Source of the DNA: Betaproteobacteria bacterium
GTDB lineage: Bacteria; Pseudomonadota; Gammaproteobacteria; Burkholderiales; Burkholderiaceae
Direction of reading: 5' to 3'
Assembly (NCBI GenBank): GCA_009921765.1
Contig: RFXC01000167.1
Coordinates: forward strand, 1-9,752
DNA: 9,752 nt
Under the pieces are notes generated by a model. That model searched no databases, was not told the DNA's origin, and saw only the letters and a list, made by a program, of their open reading frames with translations. The translations under genes were made by a program, and so were the position numbers. Every line of letters starts with the position of its first letter. Position 1 is the stretch's first letter. This document shows, piece after piece, positions 1 to 6,908 of the stretch.

Positions 1-396
1 GCGGGCGGCCTGTTCGGCGCGGGTTCGCTGATCGGGGTGGCCTCATCGGTCGTGGGCGCGGGTGGCGCCTTCATCACCACCCCGTTTCTGGTCCGCCGGG
101 GCCTGCCGATTCACGCCGCCGTGGGCACCAGCGCGGCCTGTGGTTTTCCGATTGCGGTTGCTGGCACGATTGGCTATGTGATCGCGGGGTGGTCTGCCGC
201 GCAAACCAATCTGATGGTGGGCTACATCTACCTGCCGGGTCTGGTGTTTGTCTCGATCGCCAGCATGCTCACCGCGCCACTTGGCGTTCGCATTGCACAC
301 GCGCTGCCGTCGGGCAGGCTCAAACGTTTCTTCGGGCTGATGCTCTACGCGCTCGCCGCCTACATGCTGTGGCGAGCCTGGCGCTTCGGACTGTAA
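1..396 (+). CDS. TauE/SafE family sulfite/anion exporter, C-terminal part (5' end outside window)
   Basis: The reading frame is open from base 1 and ends at TAA 394-396, giving 131 residues of a protein that begins upstream of the window. The segment starts with a glycine-rich stretch containing SSVVGAGGAF, followed by AVGTSAACGFPIAVAG. This matches the second half-repeat of TauE/SafE (former DUF81) inner-membrane proteins, where a small-residue SS-x-x-G-x-GG motif precedes a TSA motif. Three to four hydrophobic membrane segments are visible, the last ending in a short basic tail (WRAWRFGL). Family members are about 250-270 residues, so roughly half is present. They export sulfite, sulfoacetate or related anions; the substrate here cannot be told. 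The gene converges on lgt with 7 bases between stop codons and no room for a separate terminator. The internal ATG at 37 is not a credible start because the motif begins before it. Confidence 0.85.
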   Translation, partial: AGGLFGAGSLIGVASSVVGAGGAFITTPFLVRRGLPIHAAVGTSAACGFPIAVAGTIGYVIAGWSAAQTNLMVGYIYLPGLVFVSIASMLTAPLGVRIAHALPSGRLKRFFGLMLYALAAYMLWRAWRFGL

Positions 397-403
397 ACGC
401 TGG

Positions 404-1192
404 TCAGGCGCGCCGGCTGCGGGCAATGAGCCAAACGCCAGCGGCAGCCATCGGCAGGCAAAGAATCTGGCCCATCGTGATGCCGGGGAGCGGAAAGCCC
501 AGGAAGGCGTCGGGCTCACGCGCAAACTCTGCGGCAAACCGGAACGCGGCATACCCCAGCAGGAACGCGCCTGACACCGCCCCCACCGGTCGCGGCCGCG
601 CCGACCACCACCAGAGCAACAGGAACAGGGCCACGCCCTCGCCTGCGAACTGATAGAGCTGCGAGGGATGCCGGGGCAGCGCGTTGCCCGCCTGCGGAAA
701 CACCATCGCCCAGCTCAGATCGGTGACCCGGCCCCACAGTTCGCCATTGATGAAGTTGCCCATGCGTCCGGCGGCCAGGCCCAGCGGCACCAGAGGCGCG
801 ATGAAATCCATGACCGACAGAAACCGCAGGCCGCGCCAGCGACAGAACACGGCCATGGCGAGCAGCACACCAATCAGGCCGCCATGAAACGACATGCCGC
901 CCTCCCAGACGGCCAGCGCCTCAAGTGGCCGTTGCAGGTAGTAGCCGGGCTTGTAAAAAAACACATAGCCAAGCCGCCCGCCCAGCACCACCCCCACCAC
1001 CCCGAAAAACAGCAGATCTTCCATCTGCGACGGATGAAGCCCGGAGGCCTGCGCAAACCGCGGGCGACGGAGCCGCCAGCGGCCGAGCAGAAAGAAGCCC
1101 AGGAAGGCGATCAGGTACATCAAGCCATACCAGCGGATGGCAATCGGGCCAAGGCTGAGGGCAATCGGGTCGAACTGTGGGTGAACAATCAT
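404..1192 (-). CDS. lgt: Prolipoprotein diacylglyceryl transferase (Lgt)
   Basis: Lgt moves a diacylglyceryl group from phosphatidylglycerol to the lipobox cysteine of prolipoproteins, the first step of lipoprotein maturation in the inner membrane. The 262-residue protein starts HPQFDPIAL, as is usual for betaproteobacterial Lgt, and has about seven hydrophobic segments. Family residues are visible: Y26, H103 in SFHGG, the signature [14 protein letters not shown] at 142-155 (R143, N146, E151), HPSQLYQ near 175, and R225 in EFAREPD, equivalent to the conserved late arginine. I chose ATG 1192; a TTG nine bases upstream (1201) is in frame but adds only MRA and breaks the usual N-terminus. The ribosome site is weak. 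The gene is divergent from ilvD, with 46 bases between start codons, and ends 7 bases from the converging exporter gene. Length is normal and no defect is seen. Confidence 0.97.
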   Translation of the reverse strand: MIVHPQFDPIALSLGPIAIRWYGLMYLIAFLGFFLLGRWRLRRPRFAQASGLHPSQMEDLLFFGVVGVVLGGRLGYVFFYKPGYYLQRPLEALAVWEGGMSFHGGLIGVLLAMAVFCRWRGLRFLSVMDFIAPLVPLGLAAGRMGNFINGELWGRVTDLSWAMVFPQAGNALPRHPSQLYQFAGEGVALFLLLWWWSARPRPVGAVSGAFLLGYAAFRFAAEFAREPDAFLGFPLPGITMGQILCLPMAAAGVWLIARSRRA

Positions 1193-1201
1193 GGCTCGCA
1201 A

Positions 1202-1207
1202 TATACT
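1202..1207 (+). promoter_or_regulatory. Candidate -10 box for ilvD
   Basis: TATACT (5 of 6 matches to TATAAT) lies in the 46-base gap between the divergent lgt and ilvD starts. Transcription would begin around 1214 and leave a leader of about 25 bases carrying the ilvD ribosome site (CGGAGAC, about 1227-1233). The -35 region at the right distance (about 1179-1184, GGGTGA) is poor, so the promoter may be weak or activator-dependent. It is the only AT-rich spot in the gap. The lgt start codon would fall inside its spacer. Confidence 0.4.
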
Positions 1208-1238
1208 TCAGCCCGAAACCAGCCTCCGGAGACAATCC

Positions 1239-2918
1239 ATGTCCGAAAAACGCCGCTCATCCAACATCACCGAGGGGGTAGCCCGTGCGCCCAACCGCTC
1301 GATGTACTACGCGATGGGCTATGTGAAGAGCGACTTCGACAAGCCGATGATCGGCATTGCCAACGGTCACTCCACCATCACCCCCTGCAACTCGGGACTC
1401 CAGACGCTTGCCGATGCAGCGGTCGAGGCCGTTCGCACCGCAGGCGGCAACCCGCAGATTTTCGGTACGCCCACCATCTCGGACGGGATGTCGATGGGCA
1501 CAGAAGGCATGAAGTATTCGCTGATCTCGCGTGAAGTCATCTGCGACTGCATCGAAACCGCAGTGCAGGGCCAGTGGATGGATGGCGTGGTGGTGATCGG
1601 TGGCTGCGACAAGAACATGCCAGGCGGCATGATGGGCATCCTGCGCTGCAATGTGCCGGCCATCTACGTTTATGGCGGCACCATCAAGCCAGGCCGCTGG
1701 AAGGGCAAGGATCTCAACATCGTGTCGGTCTTCGAGGCGGTGGGCGAGTTCTCCGCTGGCCGGTTGTCCAAGGAAGACTTCGACGGCATCGAACAGAACG
1801 CCATCCCCGGCACCGGTTCATGCGGCGGCATGTATACCGCCAACACCATGTCGTCGTCGTTTGAGGCGCTGGGCATGAGCCTGCTCGGCTCCTCCACCAT
1901 GGCCAACCCCGACTCAGAGAAGCGCGACTCCACCGCCGAGTCGGCTCGCGTGCTGATCGAAGCGGTTAAACGCAATCTGAAGCCGCGCGACATCGTCACG
2001 CGCAAGTCGATCGAAAACGCGGTCACGCTCATCATGGCAACGGGCGGCTCGACCAACGCCGTGCTGCACTTTCTCGCGATCGCACATGCCGGTGGCATCG
2101 AGTGGACGATTGATGATTTCGAACGGATCCGCAAGCGTGTGCCCGTCATCTGCGACCTGAAGCCCTCAGGCCGCTATCTCGCCACCGACCTGCACCGCGC
2201 AGGCGGCATTCCTCAGGTCTTGAAAATTCTCCTGAAGGCGGGCCTGCTGCACGGCGACTGCATGACCATCACGGGCCGCACCATGGCCGAGGAACTCGCC
2301 TCGGTGCCCGATGCGCCACGCGCCGACCAGGACGTGATCCTGCCGATCGACAAGCCCATGTATGCACAAGGGCACCTGGCCATCCTCAAGGGCAACCTGT
2401 CGCCCGAGGGCTGCGTGGCCAAGATCACCGGCCTCAAGAATCCGGTCATCACCGGCCCGGCCCGGGTGTTCGATGACGAGCAGTCGGCGCTTGCAGCCAT
2501 CCTGGAGGGCAAGATCAAGGCGGGCGATGTCATGGTGCTTCGCTACCTCGGGCCCAAGGGCGCGCCCGGCATGCCCGAAATGCTGGCCCCCACCTCTGCG
2601 CTGATCGGCGCGGGCCTTGGCGAATCGGTCGGTCTCATCACCGATGGCCGTTTCTCGGGCGGCACCTGGGGCATGGTGGTCGGTCATGTGGCACCAGAGG
2701 CTGCCGTAGGCGGGCCGCTTGCGCTCATCCACGAAGGGGATCGGGTCACCATCGACGCGCACCAGCTGCTTCTGCAACTCGAGGTCAGTGATGCCGAAAT
2801 TGCCGCGCGCCGCGCTCGCTGGCAGCCTCCCGCTTTGCGCTACAACCGGGGCGTACTCGCCAAGTTTCACAAGCTTGCGGGCTCGGCGAGCAAGGGGGCT
2901 GTCCTCGACGATTTCTGA
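1239..2918 (+). CDS. ilvD: Dihydroxy-acid dehydratase (IlvD)
   Basis: IlvD dehydrates 2,3-dihydroxy-isovalerate and 2,3-dihydroxy-3-methylvalerate to the keto acids that become valine and isoleucine; it is a cytoplasmic Fe-S enzyme of the IlvD/Edd family. The 559-residue protein has the three cluster cysteines at the expected places: C50 (TPCN), C123 ([10 protein letters not shown]) and C195 (GTGSCGGMY). Their positions and motifs fit the [2Fe-2S] type. The magnesium-binding region includes D82 (SDGMSMG) and D124-K125. The late motif [13 protein letters not shown] carries the putative catalytic serine at about 473, and [15 protein letters not shown] precedes it. The start is ATG 1239 (MSEKRRSSN), with the ribosome site GGAGA 5-6 bases upstream. 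An in-frame ATG at 1191 would overlap the lgt start and has no such site. No frameshift or missing key residue is seen. The gene probably stands alone, as the following cytochrome has its own leader. Confidence 0.98.
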   Translation: MSEKRRSSNITEGVARAPNRSMYYAMGYVKSDFDKPMIGIANGHSTITPCNSGLQTLADAAVEAVRTAGGNPQIFGTPTISDGMSMGTEGMKYSLISREVICDCIETAVQGQWMDGVVVIGGCDKNMPGGMMGILRCNVPAIYVYGGTIKPGRWKGKDLNIVSVFEAVGEFSAGRLSKEDFDGIEQNAIPGTGSCGGMYTANTMSSSFEALGMSLLGSSTMANPDSEKRDSTAESARVLIEAVKRNLKPRDIVTRKSIENAVTLIMATGGSTNAVLHFLAIAHAGGIEWTIDDFERIRKRVPVICDLKPSGRYLATDLHRAGGIPQVLKILLKAGLLHGDCMTITGRTMAEELASVPDAPRADQDVILPIDKPMYAQGHLAILKGNLSPEGCVAKITGLKNPVITGPARVFDDEQSALAAILEGKIKAGDVMVLRYLGPKGAPGMPEMLAPTSALIGAGLGESVGLITDGRFSGGTWGMVVGHVAPEAAVGGPLALIHEGDRVTIDAHQLLLQLEVSDAEIAARRARWQPPALRYNRGVLAKFHKLAGSASKGAVLDDF

Positions 2919-3018
2919 TTCCCCCACTGAAGCCTTGGTCTCGGCGCGGCCTGACCCGCTGCCGCGGTAACCTCACGCAAGCATGTTCCAAAGCGTCACC
3001 TTTTCTCTCGGAGATGTC

Positions 3019-3330
3019 ATGAAATTTCTGTCTGTGATTTTCGGTGCATCGATCATCGCGGTGTCATCCTCGCCCGCCCTGGCCAGCATGGATCTCGCCA
3101 AGGCAAAGAACTGCACCGCGTGCCACGCGGTCGACAAGAAGCTGGTGGGCCCCGCTTACAAAGACGTCGCAGCCAAATACGCCTCCGATGGCGAGGCCGT
3201 TGCCAAGCTGAGCGCCAAGATCATCAAGGGTGGTGTCGGGAACTGGGGGCAGATCCCCATGCCCGCCAATCCGCAGGTCACTCAGGCCGATGCCGAAACG
3301 CTGGCCAAATGGATCATGACCACCAAGTAA
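3019..3330 (+). CDS. Small periplasmic class I cytochrome c (c551/c8 type)
   Basis: This 103-residue protein starts at ATG 3019, with the ribosome site CGGAGA at 3009-3014; the in-frame ATG at 2983 adds only a non-signal-like tail. A signal peptide (MKFLSVIFGASIIAVSSSPALA) is followed by a cleavage site after A22. The mature part carries one heme-binding motif, CTACH (C32, C35, H36), then VGPAYKDVAAKY, and IPMPANPQV with M81 as the likely second axial ligand. The C-terminal helix ETLAKWIM closes the fold. This arrangement and the mature size of about 81 residues are typical of monoheme cytochrome c551/c8, a soluble periplasmic electron carrier between the bc1 complex or dehydrogenases and terminal oxidases or nitrite reductase. 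The exact partner cannot be read from the window. It lies 100 bases after ilvD and is followed by a strong terminator, so it is probably its own transcription unit. Confidence 0.93.
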   Translation: MKFLSVIFGASIIAVSSSPALASMDLAKAKNCTACHAVDKKLVGPAYKDVAAKYASDGEAVAKLSAKIIKGGVGNWGQIPMPANPQVTQADAETLAKWIMTTK

Positions 3331-3344
3331 AACCGGTCTGATCC

Positions 3345-3365
3345 GTGCCGGAATCTCGCCGGCAC
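3345..3365 (+). repeat. Perfect 7-bp inverted repeat after the cytochrome gene
   Basis: GTGCCGG (3345-3351) and CCGGCAC (3359-3365) pair perfectly around a 7-base loop. No T-tract follows, so this is not a terminator by itself. It sits in the cytochrome 3' untranslated region just ahead of the real terminator and may protect the mRNA end. Confidence 0.6.
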
Positions 3366-3372
3366 CCTCACG

Positions 3373-3404
3373 CAAACGGGGCGCACAGACGCCCCGTTTG
3401 TTTT
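3373..3404 (+). terminator. Rho-independent terminator of the cytochrome c gene
   Basis: CAAACGGGGCG (3373-3383) pairs with CGCCCCGTTTG (3390-3400) as a perfect 11-bp stem around the loop CACAGA. TTTT follows at 3401-3404. It lies 43 bases after the cytochrome stop codon and is orientated for plus-strand transcription. On the minus strand the stem is not followed by a T-run, so it would serve the converging reductase gene poorly. Confidence 0.88.
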
Positions 3405-3659
3405 GTGCGAATCCGCGTGTGCGATCAAGCCCGGCGCGACGGTGGCAGATCCCCGCGGTCCGACATCGCGGCTGGCTGCCGCGAGCCGCTCCACGCCCAC
3501 CCGGCGGGTGCACCACCGGTCTGAGCGGACATACCTCCGGTCCGCTCGCGCCCTTCCCGCACGCCTCGATCGATACGCTCGAAGCTGGATTCCCGCATGC
3601 CCCAGGCAGCGCGGACGAGTTCCCCATCCAGCGCTGGTTTCCTGTCCGGTGGCTGGTTC
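3405..3659 (+). other. Gene-free hairpin-rich stretch, possible small RNA
   Basis: No convincing gene lies in these 255 bases: frames open on either strand carry no recognisable protein and no good ribosome site. The stretch is rich in inverted repeats. CCGCG and CGCGG are nested within GGCAG and CTGCC at about 3443-3479. CACCC/GGGTG pair at 3498-3510, and GAGCGGAC (3523-3530) pairs perfectly with GTCCGCTC (3540-3547). It begins right after one plus-strand terminator and runs into another at 3660-3689, which has no other gene to serve. This is what an independently transcribed small RNA would look like, but I found no clear promoter. I did not recognise 6S, SRP, RNase P, tmRNA or a known riboswitch. 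A long, degenerate intergenic spacer is the alternative. Confidence 0.35.
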
Positions 3660-3689
3660 GCCCCGGCCCGAAAACCGGGGCATTTTTTT
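3660..3689 (+). terminator. Second plus-strand rho-independent terminator
   Basis: GCCCCGG (3660-3666) pairs with CCGGGGC (3675-3681) around the loop CCCGAAAA. The stem is followed by A and seven Ts (3683-3689). The T-run is on the plus strand, so it terminates rightward transcription, not the minus-strand reductase whose stop codon is 9 bases away. The cytochrome gene already has a terminator 260 bases upstream. It either backs that one up, shields the reductase gene from antisense read-through, or ends an unannotated transcript in 3405-3659. Confidence 0.85.
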
Positions 3690-3697
3690 GCGGGTGA

Positions 3698-4741
3698 TTA
3701 CTTCGCTGCTGCCAGATCGGCTTCGGAGGTGAACGAGTCGGCGAAGAACTGGTCTTCGGGCAGGCCGCACTGGGCGACGAAGTCCCGCCTGGCGGAATCC
3801 ACCACGACCGGTGCGCCGCAAACATAGGCCTGGTATGCGGCAAGATCTGGAAGATCCGCCATGACAGCGTGATGAACGAAGCCGGTCCGGCCCGCCCACT
3901 GATCTTCAGGAAGCGCGTCCGACACCACCGGCACATACCGAAAGTCGGGCAACTCGGCCGCCCACTGCTCGCACAGTGCGTTCATGTACAGATCGCTTGG
4001 CCGGCGACCGCCCCAGTAGAGCGTCATGGGCCGGCGGGTGCTCTTGTGAATGGCGTGTTCGACGATGGCCTTGATGGGCGCAAAACCGGTGCCGCTCGCC
4101 ACGAACACGATAGGCGCATCGCTGTCTTCACGCAGAAAGAACGTGCCCATCGGACCTTCGAAGCGGAGGATGTCGCGTTCCTTGAAGCTTGGCTGGGTGA
4201 CACCAAACAACGCATCGGTGAACTTGCCGCCTGGCATATGGCGGATATGCAGTTCAACCTGCTCGGCGATGTGCGGCGCGCTCGCCATGGAGTAGCTGCG
4301 TCGCGAGCCGTCCCGCAACAGCAGCTCCACATACTGACCCGCCAGATACTGCAGGCGCTCATTGGCTGGCAGCTGCAGGCGCAGGATACGGACATCGGGG
4401 GCTGCTTCGGCGATCGACGCAATCCGGCAAGGCATCTTGCGGATCGGGATGTCGCCCGCTGCGGCAATGACCCGGCACTGGAGCGTCAGATCGCTCGCAG
4501 CCGTGGCGCAACAAAGCAGCGCGTGCCCTCGCTCGGCCTCCTCAGGCTTCATCGCCCCGCTAGAATGGGGCCCCTGTTCGACGACACCGTCCAGCACCAG
4601 CGCCTTGCACGAGCCGCATGCGCCATTGCGACAGCCATAGGGAAGGATCACATCCTGGCGCAGGGCCGCCGCAAGAATGGCTTCGCCGGGTTGCACCTCA
4701 AACTGTTTGCCACTGGGTTGAACGCTGACTTTAAAGCTCAT
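3698..4741 (-). CDS. 2Fe-2S ferredoxin-FAD-NAD(P)H reductase, AscD-like (CDP-6-deoxy-delta-3,4-glucoseen reductase family)
   Basis: This 347-residue protein is a one-chain electron-transfer module. The N-terminal plant-type ferredoxin domain (about 1-90) has cluster cysteines C37, C42 and C45 in CRNGACGSC, and C77. An FAD-binding barrel (about 100-205) carries RSYS at 148-151, and the NAD(P)-binding domain has GTGFAP at 217-222, CGAP at 308-311 and a final FFADSF motif. This matches reductases that pass electrons from NAD(P)H through FAD and the 2Fe-2S centre. Family members are labelled CDP-6-deoxyglucoseen reductase, phenol or toluene monooxygenase reductase, or NAD(P)H-flavin reductase. 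There are no dideoxysugar or oxygenase genes nearby, so the partner is unknown and the AscD name should be read as a family label. The start is ATG 4741, with a GAGA just upstream. It is divergent from the SDR gene. A possible TAATGC -10 box lies at 4790-4785 on the minus strand, inside that gene's 5' part. Confidence 0.9.
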   Translation of the reverse strand: MSFKVSVQPSGKQFEVQPGEAILAAALRQDVILPYGCRNGACGSCKALVLDGVVEQGPHSSGAMKPEEAERGHALLCCATAASDLTLQCRVIAAAGDIPIRKMPCRIASIAEAAPDVRILRLQLPANERLQYLAGQYVELLLRDGSRRSYSMASAPHIAEQVELHIRHMPGGKFTDALFGVTQPSFKERDILRFEGPMGTFFLREDSDAPIVFVASGTGFAPIKAIVEHAIHKSTRRPMTLYWGGRRPSDLYMNALCEQWAAELPDFRYVPVVSDALPEDQWAGRTGFVHHAVMADLPDLAAYQAYVCGAPVVVDSARRDFVAQCGLPEDQFFADSFTSEADLAAAK

Positions 4742-5768
4742 GGTCTCTGACTCGATTCGGATCGTTCGCCTGAACGCGCGGCCCGCATTATCGCCCGACT
4801 ACCGGTCGGCGCGGGCAAGGCGGGTGGCAGCCAACGCAGCATCGGTGCGCTCCGCACCGGTCTTGCGCGCCCTGCCCAGGCGTCTGCGCCGCCCTACGCT
4901 CTTGGTGGTGGGCTGTGGCGATGTTGGGCTTCGACTGATCGCGCAGCGCGCCGGCCAACCCAACCGGCTTCGGATCATCGCCACCGCACGTCGACCGGAG
5001 CAGCTTGCCGCAATTCGCGCGGCGGGCGCCATTGCCCTGGCCTGCGACCTGGATGATCGCCGCAGCGTCTCGCGCCTTTCAGGTCTGTCGCGCTGGATGG
5101 TTCACCTCGCGCCGCCGCCCGCCGAAGGCACGGGCGATCGCCGCAGCCGCTGGCTGACCGCCGCGTGCGCGAGCGGAACGACAGTCGGGGCTTTGGCGCG
5201 CCTTTCGTATGTAAGCACCACCGGCGTCTACGGCGACTGTGCGGGAAAACACATCAACGAAACCCGCCCGCTTCAGCCCTCGAACCCCCGCGCGGCGCGC
5301 CGCGTGGCTGCAGAGCAAACCCTGCGCGCGTTCGGCCGCCGCACCGGCACCCGGGTGACCCTCTTGCGGGCACCGGGCATTTACGCCCAGGACCGGCTGC
5401 CACTGGAACGCTTGCGGCAGGGGCAACCAGCGCTGGTCCCGGCTGACGACGTCTACACCAATCACATTCACGCCGACGATCTGGCCCACGCGGCCTGGCT
5501 CGCACTGTTTCGGGCTCGAGGAGGCCGCAGCTTCAATGTCTGCGACGACACCGATCTCCTGATGGGCGACTACTTCGATGTGGTCGCCGATGCAACCGGC
5601 CTCCCGCGGCCGCCCCGCATGAGCCGCGCCGAGGTGGCGGCCCGGGTAAGCCCCATGATGCTTTCGTTCATGCGCGACTCACGGCGAATTTCGAATACCC
5701 GAATGAAGCGCGAACTTCGGCTTCGTCTCCGGGTCGCTGATGTCCACGCACTGCTCGCTTTGCTATAA
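4740..5768 (+). CDS. Atypical SDR-family NAD(P)-binding protein (NAD-dependent epimerase/dehydratase-like)
   Basis: The protein, up to 342 residues long, has the extended-SDR layout. It has a Rossmann dinucleotide motif GCGDVG at 58-63, an acidic CDLDD after the third strand, YVSTTGVYGD near 157-166, and TNHIHADDLAHAAWLA near 240-255. Where active epimerases have YxxxK it reads NPRAARRVAAE, so both catalytic Tyr and Lys positions are Arg. It therefore belongs with atypical SDRs (YeeZ-like) that bind a nucleotide but may not do classical redox chemistry; the substrate is unknown. The start is uncertain. ATG 4740 gives about 50 Arg/Ala-rich residues before the Rossmann strand and overlaps the divergent reductase start. 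GTG 4824 or 4845 or TTG 4863 would give a more usual N-terminus, but none has a good ribosome site. The stop codon is embedded in the -10 box of the following tRNA gene. Confidence 0.82.
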   Translation: MVSDSIRIVRLNARPALSPDYRSARARRVAANAASVRSAPVLRALPRRLRRPTLLVVGCGDVGLRLIAQRAGQPNRLRIIATARRPEQLAAIRAAGAIALACDLDDRRSVSRLSGLSRWMVHLAPPPAEGTGDRRSRWLTAACASGTTVGALARLSYVSTTGVYGDCAGKHINETRPLQPSNPRAARRVAAEQTLRAFGRRTGTRVTLLRAPGIYAQDRLPLERLRQGQPALVPADDVYTNHIHADDLAHAAWLALFRARGGRSFNVCDDTDLLMGDYFDVVADATGLPRPPRMSRAEVAARVSPMMLSFMRDSRRISNTRMKRELRLRLRVADVHALLALL

Positions 5769-5769
5769 T
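5741..5769 (+). promoter_or_regulatory. Promoter of tRNA-Thr overlapping the SDR stop codon
   Basis: A perfect TATAAT lies at 5764-5769, 12 bases before the first tRNA base, so transcription should start near 5776. The best -35 at 17-bp spacing is TGTCCA (5741-5746), only 3 of 6 matches. The TAA stop of the SDR gene (5766-5768) is inside the -10 box, so coding and promoter function share these bases. Confidence 0.7.
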
Positions 5770-5781
5770 TTCTGGTTCGGC

Positions 5782-5857
<76 letters not shown>

Positions 5858-5865
5858 ATTGACAC

Positions 5866-5894
5866 CGCCCAGAACGCTCTGGGCGTTTGTCTTT
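5866..5894 (+). terminator. Rho-independent terminator of tRNA-Thr
   Basis: CGCCCAGA (5866-5873) pairs perfectly with TCTGGGCG (5878-5885) around the tetraloop ACGC, followed by the T-rich tract TTTGTCTTT (5886-5894). It begins 8 bases after the encoded CCA. Confidence 0.85.
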
Positions 5895-5897
5895 CTG

Positions 5898-5948
5898 GGC
5901 CTGCAGTCCGAGTGCGACATCCGGGTCGCGAATCGGGAACTGCAGGCC
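5898..5948. repeat. Long three-part stem-loop (inverted repeat) behind the tRNA unit
   Basis: GGCCTGCAGT (5898-5907) is the exact reverse complement of ACTGCAGGCC (5939-5948). Inside it CCGA (5908-5911) pairs with TCGG (5933-5936), and GCGAC (5914-5918) pairs with GTCGC (5925-5929) around a six-base loop, giving about 19 base pairs in 51 bases. No T-run follows, so it is not an ordinary terminator. It could be a cruciform, a protein-binding palindrome, part of an RNA, or a mobile-element end. No function can be assigned. Confidence 0.6.
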
Positions 5949-6311
5949 AGGCTTTCCCCGCGAATCCGCGTATTTCACCCCGTCGCAGCGTGATCAGATG
6001 CTCACGGAAACAGGCGCCCCCCGCTGCTCACGCTGTGCTAGGCGAATAGCACCCGATATCAAATGCTGTAGGTGCCGTCATGACTGACCTGCCTATCCGA
6101 GGTGTCGATCCAGCGCTCGTCAGCCGGTACTGGTGTGAAGGCCCTGAACCCGTTCGTGGAGGGCGGGTTCGCGCAGTGAGGCCGATGACTGTAGACGTCG
6201 AAGTGGTTTCGACCCGCTTCCCGTTGCTATCGACGCAGCAAAGCGGATGCTGCTGGCGGGCTCGGCGTAAGGCGGTGCCCGGAGGCTGAGATTAAGGCAG
6301 CGACGCGCCGC
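5949..6311. other. Gap without a recognisable gene
   Basis: I see no protein I can recognise in this stretch on either strand. The longest frame (6080-6289, plus) has no good ribosome site and no familiar motif. Two short readings look like decayed coding tails: 14 plausible residues ending in FVEGGFAQ at a TGA (about 6136-6180), and FDPLPVAIDAAKRMLLAGSA ending at a TAA near 6270. They are in different frames and neither was identified. Hairpins GTGCTA/TAGCAC (6035-6052) and GAACCCG/CGGGTTC (6146-6170) are present. The stretch reads as eroded accessory DNA between the tRNA unit and the toxin-antitoxin pair. Confidence 0.4.
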
Positions 6312-6611
6312 CTACGACGCGTCGTCGAAGAGCGCATCGGCATCCCGAGCGCTGTGCAGCACTCGCACAACATCGATGCCGTCATCGACCGGTGTGTAGA
6401 AGATCACGTACCGGCCGAAAGGGAAGCTGCGCAGATCGGTCGACAGTTCGTCCCTCGCCCGGCCCAGCAACGGCTGTGCTGAGATGAGCTTGAACTTCTC
6501 GTCGAGCTTATCGATCCACCGATCAGCCTGATCCAGGCTGTCTTCGGCGATGTAGTCCCAGATGTCGAGGATGTCGGCCGCTGCAAGCGGTCGACGGATC
6601 ACGCGTGCCAT
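6312..6611 (-). CDS. parE: ParE-family type II toxin (RelE/ParE superfamily)
   Basis: The 99-residue protein has the ParE pattern: the N-terminal strand and helices RRPLAAADILDIWDYIAEDS and QADRWIDKLDEKFKLISAQP, then LLGRARDELSTDLRSFPFGRYVIFY and the final strand VVRVLHSARD. These are hallmarks of PF05016 toxins such as ParE, which typically block DNA gyrase; the exact target here is inferred, not seen. The length is normal (90-105) and the frame is intact. It starts 6 bases after the antitoxin stop codon with no strong ribosome site of its own, so translation is probably coupled to parD. The pair would act as an addiction module and suggests the surrounding DNA was acquired. Confidence 0.9.
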   Translation of the reverse strand: MARVIRRPLAAADILDIWDYIAEDSLDQADRWIDKLDEKFKLISAQPLLGRARDELSTDLRSFPFGRYVIFYTPVDDGIDVVRVLHSARDADALFDDAS

Positions 6612-6617
6612 CGCCGG

Positions 6618-6872
6618 CTATGCGCTCTTGCGAGCGCGCCGGGCTCGGCCTTCGCGCTTGACCTCCTCTGCGCCCCAGGCCTGGCTCGGTCCGCTACCAA
6701 GGCCCTGGCGGATGTCTTCGCGCAGCTGCTGAAGCCGGGCAGCGCGCAACCGGTCCTGCTCGTCCATCAAGCGCAGTGCCTCGCGCACGACCTCGCTGGC
6801 CGAGGTGTACAGGCCCGAGGCTACTTTCGACCGGACCATCTCCTCGAGTTGCGGCGTGAGGTTGACGTTCAT
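6618..6872 (-). CDS. parD: ParD-family antitoxin (ribbon-helix-helix)
   Basis: This small protein (84 residues from ATG 6872) has the ParD/CC2985 layout. The N-terminal ribbon strand MNVNLTPQLE is followed by helices containing VASGLYTSASEVVREALRLM, the ribbon-helix-helix DNA-binding and dimerisation part. A charged C-terminal arm rich in Arg, Glu and Lys would wrap the toxin. It precedes parE by 6 bases in the same transcript. The start is not settled: ATG 6872 fits the family N-terminus, but the only good ribosome site (AGGAG, 6890-6886) has ideal 7-base spacing to GTG 6878, which would add two residues. A TTG at 6884 is too close to it. Autoregulation through the upstream inverted repeat is expected for the family. 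Confidence 0.9.
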   Translation of the reverse strand: MNVNLTPQLEEMVRSKVASGLYTSASEVVREALRLMDEQDRLRAARLQQLREDIRQGLGSGPSQAWGAEEVKREGRARRARKSA

Positions 6873-6908
6873 GCCCACCGACAATCTCCTTGTTCGTGCT
6901 GGGGCTCA

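Noticed and set aside
2166..2927. Long minus-strand frame antisense to ilvD
   Set aside because: It lies fully within ilvD with no domain or ribosome site, and is explained by codon bias of the real gene.
2946..2965. GCGGC/GCCGC hairpin after ilvD as a terminator
   Set aside because: It has only 5 pairs with a 10-base loop and no T-run.
3407..3418. GCGAATCCGCGT repeated at 5960-5971
   Set aside because: A few 12-base repeats are expected by chance in a window of this size, and the flanks do not match.
3064..3936. Long minus-strand frame of 290 codons
   Set aside because: It overlaps the cytochrome gene, both terminators and the reductase end, has no recognisable domain, and is a shadow in GC-rich DNA.
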